NCBI RefSeq assembly: GCF_003710815.1
Contig: NZ_RHHP01000042.1
Coordinates: 81,609-145,608, forward strand
Source: Brevibacillus centrosporus
GTDB lineage: Bacteria > Bacillota > Bacilli > Brevibacillales > Brevibacillaceae
DNA: 64,000 nucleotides
Direction of reading: 5' to 3'
This document shows, piece after piece, positions 52,884-60,606 of the stretch. Made by a program: the position numbers and the translations under genes. The notes beneath the pieces were generated by a model. The model was not told the origin of the DNA. It did no database searches and saw only the letters and a list, made by a program, of their open reading frames with translations. Position 1 is the stretch's first letter. Each line of letters begins with the position of its first letter.

Positions 52884-53034
52884 AACTCCACCTCCTGCTC
52901 TACAGAGAATGGAAAGACATGCGATGACACCCTAGTCGAACTGCCGATTGTGATCCTAAAAACCATTATAGCGAGCACAGGGGATTTTTTCCAGTCACGC
53001 TTATACAGCCAGCTTCCCTCATCAAACACAATGA

Positions 53035-53640
53035 TCAAGGACGTCTCGCCAACCGAACGAGCCATTCTTCCGTATGCTCTCCAAGCGCTGGCGCTGGTGT
53101 TGCCTTATCAAGCGCGCTTTTCTGTTCCAAATAACACGTACCCACATAGCGATGTCCCCATTTTTCCTGAATAAGTCCTCTTGCCTGAATCTGGGGATGC
53201 TGATGAAGCTCCCCGACCTCGAGAATCGGTGTCAAACAGCAGTCAATCGTCAGGGAAAATGTCGTCCACTCGGCTAAGGTTCGATTCGCAAACAGCTGCT
53301 TCATTCTTGGAAGATCGGGTTGTCCTCACGCTGCAAGCTCATGCGCGCAGAGAGCCACTGCTTTCTTTCCACGGCCAAACAAAAATTGTCCCAAAACTTT
53401 GATTCCAATGCCCCCAATGAAACGTACCGGTTATCCTGCGTGCGATAGATCCCGTAATATACATACCCTCGGGACAGCTTGGCAAGTCCATGCTGCTCGC
53501 CGCTGCCAGACTCCACTGCCACATGTGTGGTCATCAGAGACAGGACGACATCCGCAATCGCTATGTCGAGGTAGGCTCCCTTTCCTGTTTTTCCTCTTTG
53601 GATGAGGGCAGTCCAGCCGCTTTTAATAGCGTACTTGGGA
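53035..53640 (-). pseudogene. CaiB/BaiF CoA-transferase remnant (5' truncated and frameshifted)
   Basis: Minus-strand frames give TALIQRGKTGKGAYLDIAIAD, then TTHVAVESGSGEQHG and YRTQDNRYVSLGALESKFWD, then, after a one-base shift at about 53302, MKQLFANRTLAEWTTFSLTI and the C-terminal LTPILEVGELHQHPQIQARG. About 150 N-terminal residues with the catalytic Asp region are missing. The break falls just downstream of the terminator hairpin of the DUF1328 gene, so it is also unlikely to be transcribed. CaiB/BaiF enzymes move CoA between acids. Confidence 0.8.
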
Positions 53641-53645
53641 ACAGA

Positions 53646-53670
53646 GAAAACTGTCCGGTGGATCGGACAG
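53646..53670 (-). terminator. Terminator of the DUF1328 gene
   Basis: CTGTCCG/CGGACAG arms with a 6-nt loop, followed on the minus strand by TTTTCTC, 37 nt past the stop. Confidence 0.75.
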
Positions 53671-53706
53671 TCGGATCAAACTTTAGCTGTTTCTTCGGAA
53701 ACTGCG

Positions 53707-53871
53707 TTACCTGATGCTCCGTCTGCCGAAAAGGAGCGAGAGGACAAAGAGAATCAAGAAGACGACGAACAGGAACTTCGCAATCCCCACCGCTGCCGAA
53801 ACGATTCCCGTAAAACCGAAAACAGCGGCAATCAGAGCGATGATCAGAAACGTCATGGACCATCCTAACAT
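53707..53871 (-). CDS. DUF1328 (YtjA-like) small membrane protein
   Basis: A 54-residue protein with two hydrophobic helices: MLGWSMTFLIIALIAAVFGF and then AAVGIAKFLFVVFLILFVLS, ending FGRRSIR. The Phe-Gly-turn-Gly layout is the DUF1328 signature. ATG at 53871 behind AAGCAGGTG. A sigma-B-like promoter lies 53 nt upstream, consistent with the stress-induced behaviour of small membrane proteins of this kind. It is flanked by terminators on both sides. Confidence 0.78.
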   Translation of the reverse strand: MLGWSMTFLIIALIAAVFGFTGIVSAAVGIAKFLFVVFLILFVLSLLFGRRSIR

Positions 53872-53923
53872 AGGAACACCTGCTTTCTTGGATCATTTCT
53901 TTTTGATTTCTTCTTACTCTTTC

Positions 53924-53949
53924 TTAACCGTAACTTCGGCAACTGAAAC
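53924..53949 (-). promoter_or_regulatory. Candidate sigma-B promoter of the DUF1328 gene
   Basis: Minus strand: -35 GTTTCA (53949-53944), 14-nt spacer, -10 GGTTAA (53929-53924). It differs in one base from the three stronger copies at 59567, 59619 and 63925. Confidence 0.55.
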
Positions 53950-53950
53950 A

Positions 53951-53999
53951 AAGGACCGCTGCTGCTCGATGGAAACCATCAACAACTGTAGCGGTCCTT
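53951..53999 (-). terminator. Terminator after the CheR-type methyltransferase gene
   Basis: 10-bp arms AAGGACCGCT/AGCGGTCCTT with an inner GATGG/CCATC pairing, 5 nt beyond the stop. Tail CTTTGTTTC. Confidence 0.6.
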
Positions 54000-54004
54000 C
54001 TCAT

Positions 54005-54907
54005 TTATTTTTGCACTGCTTGTTTTCGATAAACTTTTTCTTGCGGGATAAAGTCTTCATAATACACTCGATCCGGGGCAAACAGAATCGATTCCTTGCT
54101 TCCCAGCCCTAGAAATCCACCGTCCGACAAGCTGTTGTGCATCAAGCGATGGACGTGCTGCTGCAGGTCCTGATCGAAATAGATCAGGACATTTCGGCAC
54201 AAGATCACATGAAATTCATTAAACGAACCGTCCGTCACCAAATTATGCTGAGCAAACATCATGTTCTCGCCCAAGTCGGGGTGAAAATACGCATATTGAT
54301 GATCAGTCGTATAGTACTCGGAAAAGGCTTTTGATCCCCCTGCCTCCAAGTAATTTTTCGTATACTGCTGCATTTGCTTTAACGCGAAAGCTCCTTTTTT
54401 CGCAGCTGCTATGGCTTTCTCGTTCATGTCCGTCCCGTAGATTCTGGTCTTCTCATCAAGTCCTTCCTCGTGCATCAGGATCGCCATGGAGTAGACCTCC
54501 TCCCCTGTCGCACAACCAGCATGCCAAATGCGAATCTCGGGCAATCCCCTCAACAACGGAACCACCTGCTTTCGAAACGCTGCAAAAAAACTGGGATCTC
54601 GAAACATTTCTGTCATGCGAATTGACAAATCGTTCAAGAGGCGTTCGAGAACCCCTTCTTCATGCAAAACCTTCTCGAGTAGAGCCGTGATGGTCGGCAG
54701 CCTCTCCGCTTTCATTCGGTTCAAGATTCGTCTGCGAAGAGATGACCGCACGTACCCCCGAAAATCGTATCCGTACATTTGATAGATTCCTTCCAGAAGC
54801 AGATTGATCTCGATTTGCTGGCGTTCATCGTCTGCAAAGCTCTCCCGATCTGCATACACTTCCTCCGAAGCTTCGATGATAGAGATGTCCATGATCGTTT
54901 CGTTCAC
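54005..54907 (-). CDS. rsbM: CheR-type methyltransferase, RsbM of the sigma-B pathway
   Basis: A 300-residue SAM-dependent protein-glutamate methyltransferase. An N-terminal helical CheR-N domain (about 30-85, YGYDFRGYVRSSLRRRI) is followed by the catalytic domain with IRIWHAGCATGEEVYSMAIL (near 125), YGTDMNEKAI and HVILCRNVLIYFD. In B. cereus the equivalent gene next to the hybrid kinase RsbK encodes RsbM, which methylates RsbK and dampens sigma-B activation. The adjacent kinase gene ends exactly before this GTG start (TAG-GTG), supporting coupled expression and the same partnership. An in-frame ATG at 54892 is the alternative start. Confidence 0.88.
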   Translation of the reverse strand: MNETIMDISIIEASEEVYADRESFADDERQQIEINLLLEGIYQMYGYDFRGYVRSSLRRRILNRMKAERLPTITALLEKVLHEEGVLERLLNDLSIRMTEMFRDPSFFAAFRKQVVPLLRGLPEIRIWHAGCATGEEVYSMAILMHEEGLDEKTRIYGTDMNEKAIAAAKKGAFALKQMQQYTKNYLEAGGSKAFSEYYTTDHQYAYFHPDLGENMMFAQHNLVTDGSFNEFHVILCRNVLIYFDQDLQQHVHRLMHNSLSDGGFLGLGSKESILFAPDRVYYEDFIPQEKVYRKQAVQK

Positions 54908-57661
54908 CTACTTTGTCAGCCACACCCGCATAAGCGAAAACAGCTGGTCGATATTAAGCGGCTTCATGATATAATCCGAAGCTCCCGCCTCCATACATTT
55001 TTCTCTTTCATTTTTCATCGCTTTGGCTGTCAGGGCAATGATCGGCATATCCGTCATGCCAAGGTCCTCGCGTATGGCTTTCATCGCCTGATAACCATCC
55101 ATGATCGGCATCATGATATCCATCAGCACCAAGTCGTAGCTGCGATCTTCTAGCAGCAGATCCACAGCCTGCTTCCCGTTTTCAGCGACTTCGACCCTGA
55201 CCCCTTTTCGCTCCAAAGCAGTCACGAGCGCATATACATTTCGTGCATCATCATCCACTAGCAGTACATGCTTGCCTTGGAAAAGCTGCTCATGTAAAGG
55301 AACGCTGTCTGCGATATGCACGACCAAATCCTTCTCGCTCTCGATCTCCTCCAGCAGCTGACTGCCACCAGCCGCGACTTCTTCTGCTGCCGTTTGCTCT
55401 GCGGCCTGCTGCTGGGCTTGCCGTTCTGTTCGGTTCGGAATATACAAGGTAAAGGTGCTGCCTTTCTCAGGCTCGCTCTCGACGGATAGAGCGCCTCCGA
55501 GCAACCGTGTGAACTCACGGCAGATAGACAAGCCGAGGCCGGTTCCCCCATACTGCCTGTTAGTCGTGCCGTCTACCTGCTGAAAGGCATCAAAGATGAT
55601 CTCCTGCTTGTCACAAGGGATGCCGATCCCCGTATCGATCACGGAAAAGGACAATACCTGCTCTTCCTGTAACTGCGGCAGCAGCTCGCGTACACGATCT
55701 GGATGCGCTGGCTCAATCCGCAGGGTCACGCTTCCCTTTTCCGTGAATTTGCAGGCATTGGACAGCAGATTTTTCAAGATTTGATGCAGTCTTTGTCCGT
55801 CTGTCAAAAGGACGGAAGGCGTATCCGGATGCATCTCCACGCCAAAAGCAAGCTGCTTCTTCGCTGCGATCGGCTCAAACATACTCTGCATGGATTGCGG
55901 AATCTCGGAAACATTTACTTCATCCGTCAAGATTTCAATCTTGCCTGCCTCAATCTTCGACAAATCCAAAATGTCATCAATGAGACGCAGCAAATCTTGT
56001 CCTGCACGGAAGATGACGCGCGAGTATTCCTCCACTTCCTTTTCCTCGCCTTCCCCCTGATGATTCTCCATGAGCATCTGGGAGAGAATCAAAATACTAT
56101 TGAGCGGGGTTCGCAGCTCATGAGACATATTAGCCAAGAAATCCGTCTTGTACTGGGAACTCGCCTGCAGCTTTCGGGCATAATCGGCAAGCTCATCACG
56201 TGTCTTTTTCAGCTCGGTCGCTCTCTGCTCGGCAAACAGGTTTTGCTCCTCCAAAAATTCATTCGTGATACGCAGCTGCTCTTGCTGCATCTGAAGCTCT
56301 TCTGACTGGGTCTGCAGCTCCTCCGATTGGGTCTGCAGCTCCTCGGTCATCACCTGGGATTCGCTGAGCAGCCTTTCCACTTCCATTCGACCCAGTACGT
56401 TGAGAATCGCCTGTCCAAACTTATCCTGTAGCAGGTCGAGCAGTGTCAGATGGGAAGCTTCGAACGGTTGAAAGGAAGCAAACTCGATGACTGCCTCCAC
56501 TCTTCCTTCCACGGTAATCGGAGCGACTACCAGATTACGGGGAACCGCCTCTCCTAAACCTGACGTCACCTTGAGATAGTCCTCAGGCAAATTGTCAAAG
56601 AGAAAGATCCGTCTATCCAAGGCGCATTGCCCGACGAGCCCCTCTCCTACGCGAAAGGTGTCTGTGGTATTCTGATGCGCTAGAGCATAGTCAGCCACCC
56701 GGACAAAAACGGTCTCATTGCCGGCATTTTTCCGCAGATACACGATGCCATATGCTGCTTGAAGCTTCGGTGCGAGCACGGTAATGACCGCTTTGGACAA
56801 ATCGCCAATATCTGTGATTCCCTGATAAAGGGTGGAAATCTCCGTCAAGCTTCTTTGAATCCAGCTCTGTTTTTCTAAGCTGCTCAGCAGGTCGTTGGTG
56901 GCTTCCGCTAGATCTCGGAGCTCGTCCTTTGACTGTACGTGGATTCGCGCACTCAGATCCACTCCCGTATCCGATTTCGAAATATCTTTGATTGTCCTCA
57001 CGACCTGTCTAATCGTCCTGACAATGGACGAGGACAAGAAAAGGGACATCGCAAAGCTAATCAGCGTCACGCCCCCGGCAATGACATACCAGATGTAAAG
57101 CACGTTCTCGTTGCTCTGGTTCAGCTTCGCCACACGGTCTGCCGTCAGGTTCTTTTCTTTGGCTACCAGCGAAGACATTTGCGAGCGAATGTCGTCCATC
57201 GCGTTCTTTCCTGTGTTTTGTGCAAAGTACTGCTGCAATGCCGTTTCGTTGTTTTCCCTCTTGTTTTGGATGACAAACTCGCCGGTATTGGCGATCCAGC
57301 TTAAGATGAGCGGACGCATTTGCTCTAGGGCCTGCTGCTGATCCGGATTGTCCTTCAGAAGCGCGTACAGCCTGTTATAGTTATCCTGCCAGCTGCGGCT
57401 GCTGATCTGATAGGGCTCGAGGTACTGTTCATCCCCTGTAATCATGAATCCTCGCATCCCTGTCTCCATGTCCAGCATATTCTTTTGGATCTGATTCGCT
57501 AATTCATGTACGGCCATGTCATGGTTGGATATCACATCGATCTCTGCCTGCAGATTTTTCATTTGACCGTTCACGATAAAAAGGGAGATTCCCAAACAAA
57601 TCACGATCGCTAGGTAGCTGATAAAAATCTTAGCTTGAATAGGAAAATTTACGCCCTTCAT
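54908..57661 (-). CDS. rsbK: Hybrid sensor kinase RsbK (CHASE3-HAMP-GAF-HK-REC)
   Basis: A 917-residue membrane hybrid kinase. TM1 at about 9-28, CHASE3 sensor (about 35-175), TM2 near 185-205, HAMP, GAF (about 290-430), a coiled segment with repeated EELQTQS units (about 440-475), HisKA with FLANMSHELRTPLNS, HATPase (NLLSNACKF, DTGIGIP, GGTGLGL), and a C-terminal receiver with LVLMDIMMPIMDGY. This matches RsbK of B. cereus, which phosphorylates the phosphatase RsbY to switch on sigma-B. The ATG at 57661 (MKGVNFPIQAK) follows GAGAGGAAG; an earlier in-frame ATG at 57709 is less likely. Confidence 0.9.
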   Translation of the reverse strand: MKGVNFPIQAKIFISYLAIVICLGISLFIVNGQMKNLQAEIDVISNHDMAVHELANQIQKNMLDMETGMRGFMITGDEQYLEPYQISSRSWQDNYNRLYALLKDNPDQQQALEQMRPLILSWIANTGEFVIQNKRENNETALQQYFAQNTGKNAMDDIRSQMSSLVAKEKNLTADRVAKLNQSNENVLYIWYVIAGGVTLISFAMSLFLSSSIVRTIRQVVRTIKDISKSDTGVDLSARIHVQSKDELRDLAEATNDLLSSLEKQSWIQRSLTEISTLYQGITDIGDLSKAVITVLAPKLQAAYGIVYLRKNAGNETVFVRVADYALAHQNTTDTFRVGEGLVGQCALDRRIFLFDNLPEDYLKVTSGLGEAVPRNLVVAPITVEGRVEAVIEFASFQPFEASHLTLLDLLQDKFGQAILNVLGRMEVERLLSESQVMTEELQTQSEELQTQSEELQMQQEQLRITNEFLEEQNLFAEQRATELKKTRDELADYARKLQASSQYKTDFLANMSHELRTPLNSILILSQMLMENHQGEGEEKEVEEYSRVIFRAGQDLLRLIDDILDLSKIEAGKIEILTDEVNVSEIPQSMQSMFEPIAAKKQLAFGVEMHPDTPSVLLTDGQRLHQILKNLLSNACKFTEKGSVTLRIEPAHPDRVRELLPQLQEEQVLSFSVIDTGIGIPCDKQEIIFDAFQQVDGTTNRQYGGTGLGLSICREFTRLLGGALSVESEPEKGSTFTLYIPNRTERQAQQQAAEQTAAEEVAAGGSQLLEEIESEKDLVVHIADSVPLHEQLFQGKHVLLVDDDARNVYALVTALERKGVRVEVAENGKQAVDLLLEDRSYDLVLMDIMMPIMDGYQAMKAIREDLGMTDMPIIALTAKAMKNEREKCMEAGASDYIMKPLNIDQLFSLMRVWLTK

Positions 57662-57750
57662 GTTTCCGCTTCCTCTCTCCCTATGGCTCGTGCAGAATAT
57701 ATTTCCCAATTATTCTATCATATTCCCTGATACATAACCGAAAAGGGAAA

Positions 57751-57775
57751 GAGAGCGCATGGTTTTTGCGCTCTT
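57751..57775 (-). terminator. Terminator of the sigB operon
   Basis: GAGCGC/GCGCTC arms with a 9-nt loop. On the minus strand the tail is CTTTCCCTTTTC. It separates sigB from rsbK. Confidence 0.6.
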
Positions 57776-57799
57776 CGCGTTCCAAAAAGCCTCTGCTCT

Positions 57800-58561
57800 T
57801 CATTCTGACAAGGCACTCTTCAGCTTATCAATCGCCCGCTTTTGAATCCGCGATACACTCATCTGCGATACGCCGAGCCGTTCGGCAATCTGCCGTTGAG
57901 AATGGCCTTCGTCATAAATGAGCGAAATGACCGTTTTTTCCTCTTTCTTCAAGCAGCTCATCGCCTCATCCACCAGCAGCCGTTTCTCCAGCTGCTGGTA
58001 ATCATCGGCGGGCTCTGCGATCATATCGGCGATCGTTGCTGTGCTCTCCCCCTCCGGAGAAAGCGGCGTATCTAACGAAGTATAGTTGTAGTAGTCGCGG
58101 CCCACGAGTATCTCGATCGTCTCTTCTACAGTCAGTCCTACCTGTTCGGAAATCTCTTCCATTTTTGGTGATCGCTCGAGCTTGATCGTAAGCTCGTCAA
58201 TGATGCGTTGAACGAGAGAGCTCTTCTCTTTAATTTTTCGCGGTACTTGTATGTACCAGGACTTGTCCCGCAAGTAATTTTTCATATGACCGATCAAGCT
58301 TTTCATGGCATAGCCTTCAAATGGAATGTTTAAAGTACGATCGTACTGCTCGAACAAGCGAAGGATTTTGATGCGTCCCACCTGATACAAGTCCTCTGCC
58401 AGGTCAGGACGGTTTCTCGACATCTTGGAGGCCGCTGTCTGAATGACCTGGTCATAGTGCACCAAGAGTTCAGTTGCGATCTGTGGACAGCCTGTCTCCC
58501 GATAAAGCTTCATTTTGGAGTACAGCTCGTACAAAGCCTCCTTGGGTTTATTTGAATTCAT
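57800..58561 (-). CDS. sigB: RNA polymerase sigma factor B
   Basis: A 253-residue sigma factor of the SigB/F/G group. Region 2 includes DLAEDLYQVGRIKILRLFEQYD and PFEGYAMKSLIGHMKNYLRD, region 3 spans IQVPRKIKEKSSLVQRIIDEL, and the region 4 HTH is YDEGHSQRQIAERLGVSQMSVSRIQKRAI. Directing transcription of general stress genes, it is held inactive by RsbW, whose gene overlaps its start by 4 nt (ATGA). Its target promoters are probably the GTTTCA-GGGTAA elements found nearby. Confidence 0.95.
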   Translation of the reverse strand: MNSNKPKEALYELYSKMKLYRETGCPQIATELLVHYDQVIQTAASKMSRNRPDLAEDLYQVGRIKILRLFEQYDRTLNIPFEGYAMKSLIGHMKNYLRDKSWYIQVPRKIKEKSSLVQRIIDELTIKLERSPKMEEISEQVGLTVEETIEILVGRDYYNYTSLDTPLSPEGESTATIADMIAEPADDYQQLEKRLLVDEAMSCLKKEEKTVISLIYDEGHSQRQIAERLGVSQMSVSRIQKRAIDKLKSALSE

Positions 58562-59001
58562 ACGTATTCCCCATTTCTACTGAGGCGTTTCGACAGGACG
58601 ATCTCCGTACCGCTGCCGTTTCCCGTGCTCACTCGGACGTCATCCATCAGGGCTTCCATCAGAAAAATGCCGAGACCCCCAACAGCGAGATCCTTGATAT
58701 CCTCTTGCTGCTCCGGAATGCCAATCCCTTCTTGGGAAAATACGAAGCTTTGCCCATGGTCTTTTATAGTAATCCGCAAATGCTCCCCATCGTGTTCCAG
58801 GCGCAAATCGATCCTGCCATTTTCGTTATCTTCATACGCGTGCAGGATCGCGTTATTGCATGCCTCCGAGACTGCCACTTTCATGTCCTCGATTTCCTCA
58901 AAGGAAAAACCAGCCTTTGTCGCAAAGCTGTACAATGTCAAACGCACAATATCCAAATATTCCGCCTGGGCGGGTATCGAAAAACTAACGTATGGGTTCA
59001 T
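58558..59001 (-). CDS. rsbW: Anti-sigma-B factor and serine kinase RsbW
   Basis: A 147-residue GHKL-fold kinase. The N-box is in MKVAVSEACNNAILHAYE and the G-boxes in VGGLGIFLMEALMDDVRV. It binds and blocks SigB, and phosphorylates RsbV on serine. Stop overlaps the sigB start. Unlike B. subtilis or B. cereus, rsbV is not directly upstream; instead a DUF948 gene lies 80 nt upstream and rsbV is 1.2 kb away, past dps. Confidence 0.94.
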   Translation of the reverse strand: MNPYVSFSIPAQAEYLDIVRLTLYSFATKAGFSFEEIEDMKVAVSEACNNAILHAYEDNENGRIDLRLEHDGEHLRITIKDHGQSFVFSQEGIGIPEQQEDIKDLAVGGLGIFLMEALMDDVRVSTGNGSGTEIVLSKRLSRNGEYV

Positions 59002-59081
59002 GATTGCGCCTCTTTCCTTTCCTGATTCCTGCTATTCTTCTTAGTGTACAACAGTTTTTTGTGTACCGGGTCTACTCTTGA

Positions 59082-59534
59082 TTACCGCGTGCCGGGGGCG
59101 TTTGAACGCGAGGACTTCACCTTCTGCCATAGATCAACAGCAGCTATGACTCCCTCGAAAACGGAATGCCATCTGCCAGGCGGCTGCGCTATCTTTTTGC
59201 TGTTTTTGAAGCTTGTCATCGAAGCGATTAGGGAGGTCGCAGACTCTTTAATCGACGATGTTAGTTCGTGGACGATTTGCCCGACATCATTTGCACTGCT
59301 AAACAAATGATCCAGCATGGTAAGCTTCGTTCGTAGATCCACGGCCATTTCGTTGGCTTTTTCCACCACCTCTTTCACTTCGTCTCCGATCTCTCTTACC
59401 TCTATTTTCATTTGAACCAAGGTATTGGTGACCTCATCCAGAGAGTTCTTCACTGCTTGCAGGGTTCGAATCAAATAAAAAGTGAGGATCACAAACGCGA
59501 CCGCGATCAAAAGCGCGCTAATTTCTAGTAACAT
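59082..59534 (-). CDS. DUF948-family membrane-anchored stress protein
   Basis: A 150-residue protein. One N-terminal membrane helix (residues 3-25, ISALLIAVAFVILTFYLIRT) is followed by coiled-coil heptads (about 28-90: VKNSLDEVTNTLVQMKIEVREIGDEVKEVVEKANEMA) and a basic tail, the DUF948 layout of B. subtilis general stress proteins such as YtxG. A strong sigma-B-type promoter lies 33 nt upstream. With no terminator before rsbW, the gene likely forms an operon with rsbW and sigB, giving sigma-B auto-control. Confidence 0.85.
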   Translation of the reverse strand: MLLEISALLIAVAFVILTFYLIRTLQAVKNSLDEVTNTLVQMKIEVREIGDEVKEVVEKANEMAVDLRTKLTMLDHLFSSANDVGQIVHELTSSIKESATSLIASMTSFKNSKKIAQPPGRWHSVFEGVIAAVDLWQKVKSSRSNAPGTR

Positions 59535-59566
59535 AGCCTCTCCTCCCTCTGGACTGTTTCGCCTTA

Positions 59567-59593
59567 TTACCCACCTTCCTCTACATTTGAAAC
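59567..59593 (-). promoter_or_regulatory. Sigma-B promoter of the DUF948-rsbW-sigB operon
   Basis: Minus strand: -35 GTTTCA (59593-59588), 15-nt spacer, -10 GGGTAA (59572-59567). Close to the sigma-B consensus GTTTAA/GGGTAT and identical to the divergent dps copy. Confidence 0.78.
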
Positions 59594-59618
59594 AGTCTTC
59601 TTTTCATTATTTTGTTCT

Positions 59619-59645
59619 GTTTCAAAGAGAGCTGTAACGGGGTAA
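59619..59645 (+). promoter_or_regulatory. Sigma-B promoter of dps
   Basis: Plus strand: -35 GTTTCA (59619-59624), 15-nt spacer, -10 GGGTAA (59640-59645), 43 nt before the dps start. Confidence 0.78.
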
Positions 59646-59688
59646 GAGTTGCTGTCAACACCTATTCCATGAAACGGAGGGATTCCCT

Positions 59689-60147
59689 ATGGCAACCCCG
59701 GCAGCCTACTCGATGTACTTGACTGATACGCTCAATCAACAAGTAGCCAACTTCTCTGTTCTCTATATGAAGCTGCATCATTACCACTGGTACGTGAAAG
59801 GCGAAAATTTCTTCACCCTGCACATCAAATTTGAGGAGCTGTATACAGAAGTCGGTGTGCATCTGGACGCCATTGCGGAAAGAATGCTGGCCCTGCAGAC
59901 GATCCCCACCGCTACTCTCAAGGAGCATCTAGCCATGGCGACGATTAAGGAGGCCACAGGTGAAGAAGATGCGAAGCAAATGGTGGAAGCACTGTCCGAG
60001 GATTTGGAGAGCATCATGAAGGAAATCAAAATCGGGATTACCTTGGCAGAAGAGCATCGTGATCAATCAACGGCTGATCTGCTCATTGCAATCCATTCCT
60101 CGTTTGAAAAGCATCGGTGGATGCTCGATGCCTACCTCGGCAAGTAG
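59689..60147 (+). CDS. dps: Dps-family mini-ferritin
   Basis: A 152-residue Dps protein. The ferroxidase ligands are present: His in LHHYHWYVKGENFFTLH (near 32), Asp/Glu in FEELYTEVGVHLDAIAERM. It forms a dodecamer that stores iron, removes hydrogen peroxide and can protect DNA. ATG at 59689 behind ACGGAGGG. In B. cereus the sigB locus also carries a ferritin-like gene. A sigma-B promoter sits upstream and a bidirectional terminator follows. Confidence 0.93.
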   Translation: MATPAAYSMYLTDTLNQQVANFSVLYMKLHHYHWYVKGENFFTLHIKFEELYTEVGVHLDAIAERMLALQTIPTATLKEHLAMATIKEATGEEDAKQMVEALSEDLESIMKEIKIGITLAEEHRDQSTADLLIAIHSSFEKHRWMLDAYLGK

Positions 60148-60148
60148 C

Positions 60149-60193
60149 AAAAAACCACGGAGGGACAGCGAGTCTGCCCTTCCGTGGTTTTTT
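60149..60193. terminator. Bidirectional terminator between dps and rsbV
   Basis: AAAAAACCACGGAGGG/CCTTCCGTGGTTTTTT arms form a long stem with A and T tracts on each side. It serves both convergent genes. Confidence 0.9.
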
Positions 60194-60215
60194 CCTATAA
60201 AAAGACGACGCTCTC

Positions 60216-60554
60216 CTAATGAGCGTCACCTTTTACACCTGCCAGCAAAAATTGAGAGATGCCCGTAATCTCCAGAAGCTTGCGTACACCCGCCGGAATG
60301 TTCTGAACCGTCAAAGCTGCCTTTCGCTCGTTGCGAATCTTCAGGACAGAGACAAGAATTCCGATCCCGGTGCTATCGATGTAGGACAAATCTGTTAAAT
60401 CCAAGACCAGCTCTTTCTCTGTTCGGTAGACTACAGTCTCAAGCTTGTCGCGGAACAATGTCGCGGCCACTTCCAAATCAAGTTCACCATGAAAATGCAG
60501 AACAATCGCCTTATCCGTTTCCCTCTGATCAATGGATAATTTTTCTGCTGCCAT
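60216..60554 (-). CDS. rsbV: Anti-anti-sigma factor RsbV
   Basis: A 112-residue STAS-domain protein. The phosphorylated Ser lies in LSYIDSTGIGILVSVLK (near 56). When dephosphorylated by RsbY it captures RsbW and frees SigB. ATG at 60554 (MAAEKLSID) is preferred to 14 extra upstream codons. It lies 52 nt downstream of the rsbY gene on the same strand, so phosphatase and substrate are likely co-transcribed. Confidence 0.93.
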   Translation of the reverse strand: MAAEKLSIDQRETDKAIVLHFHGELDLEVAATLFRDKLETVVYRTEKELVLDLTDLSYIDSTGIGILVSVLKIRNERKAALTVQNIPAGVRKLLEITGISQFLLAGVKGDAH

Positions 60555-60606
60555 TTCGCATACTCCCTTTCTCTCTTTTGATTGCCTCGCATTCATTTAT
60601 GTGGTG

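Noticed and set aside
52856..53065. A 69-codon minus-strand frame between CaiB remnant and the receiver gene
   Set aside because: It has no ribosome-binding site, overlaps the receiver start and shows no recognisable sequence; treated as spacer.
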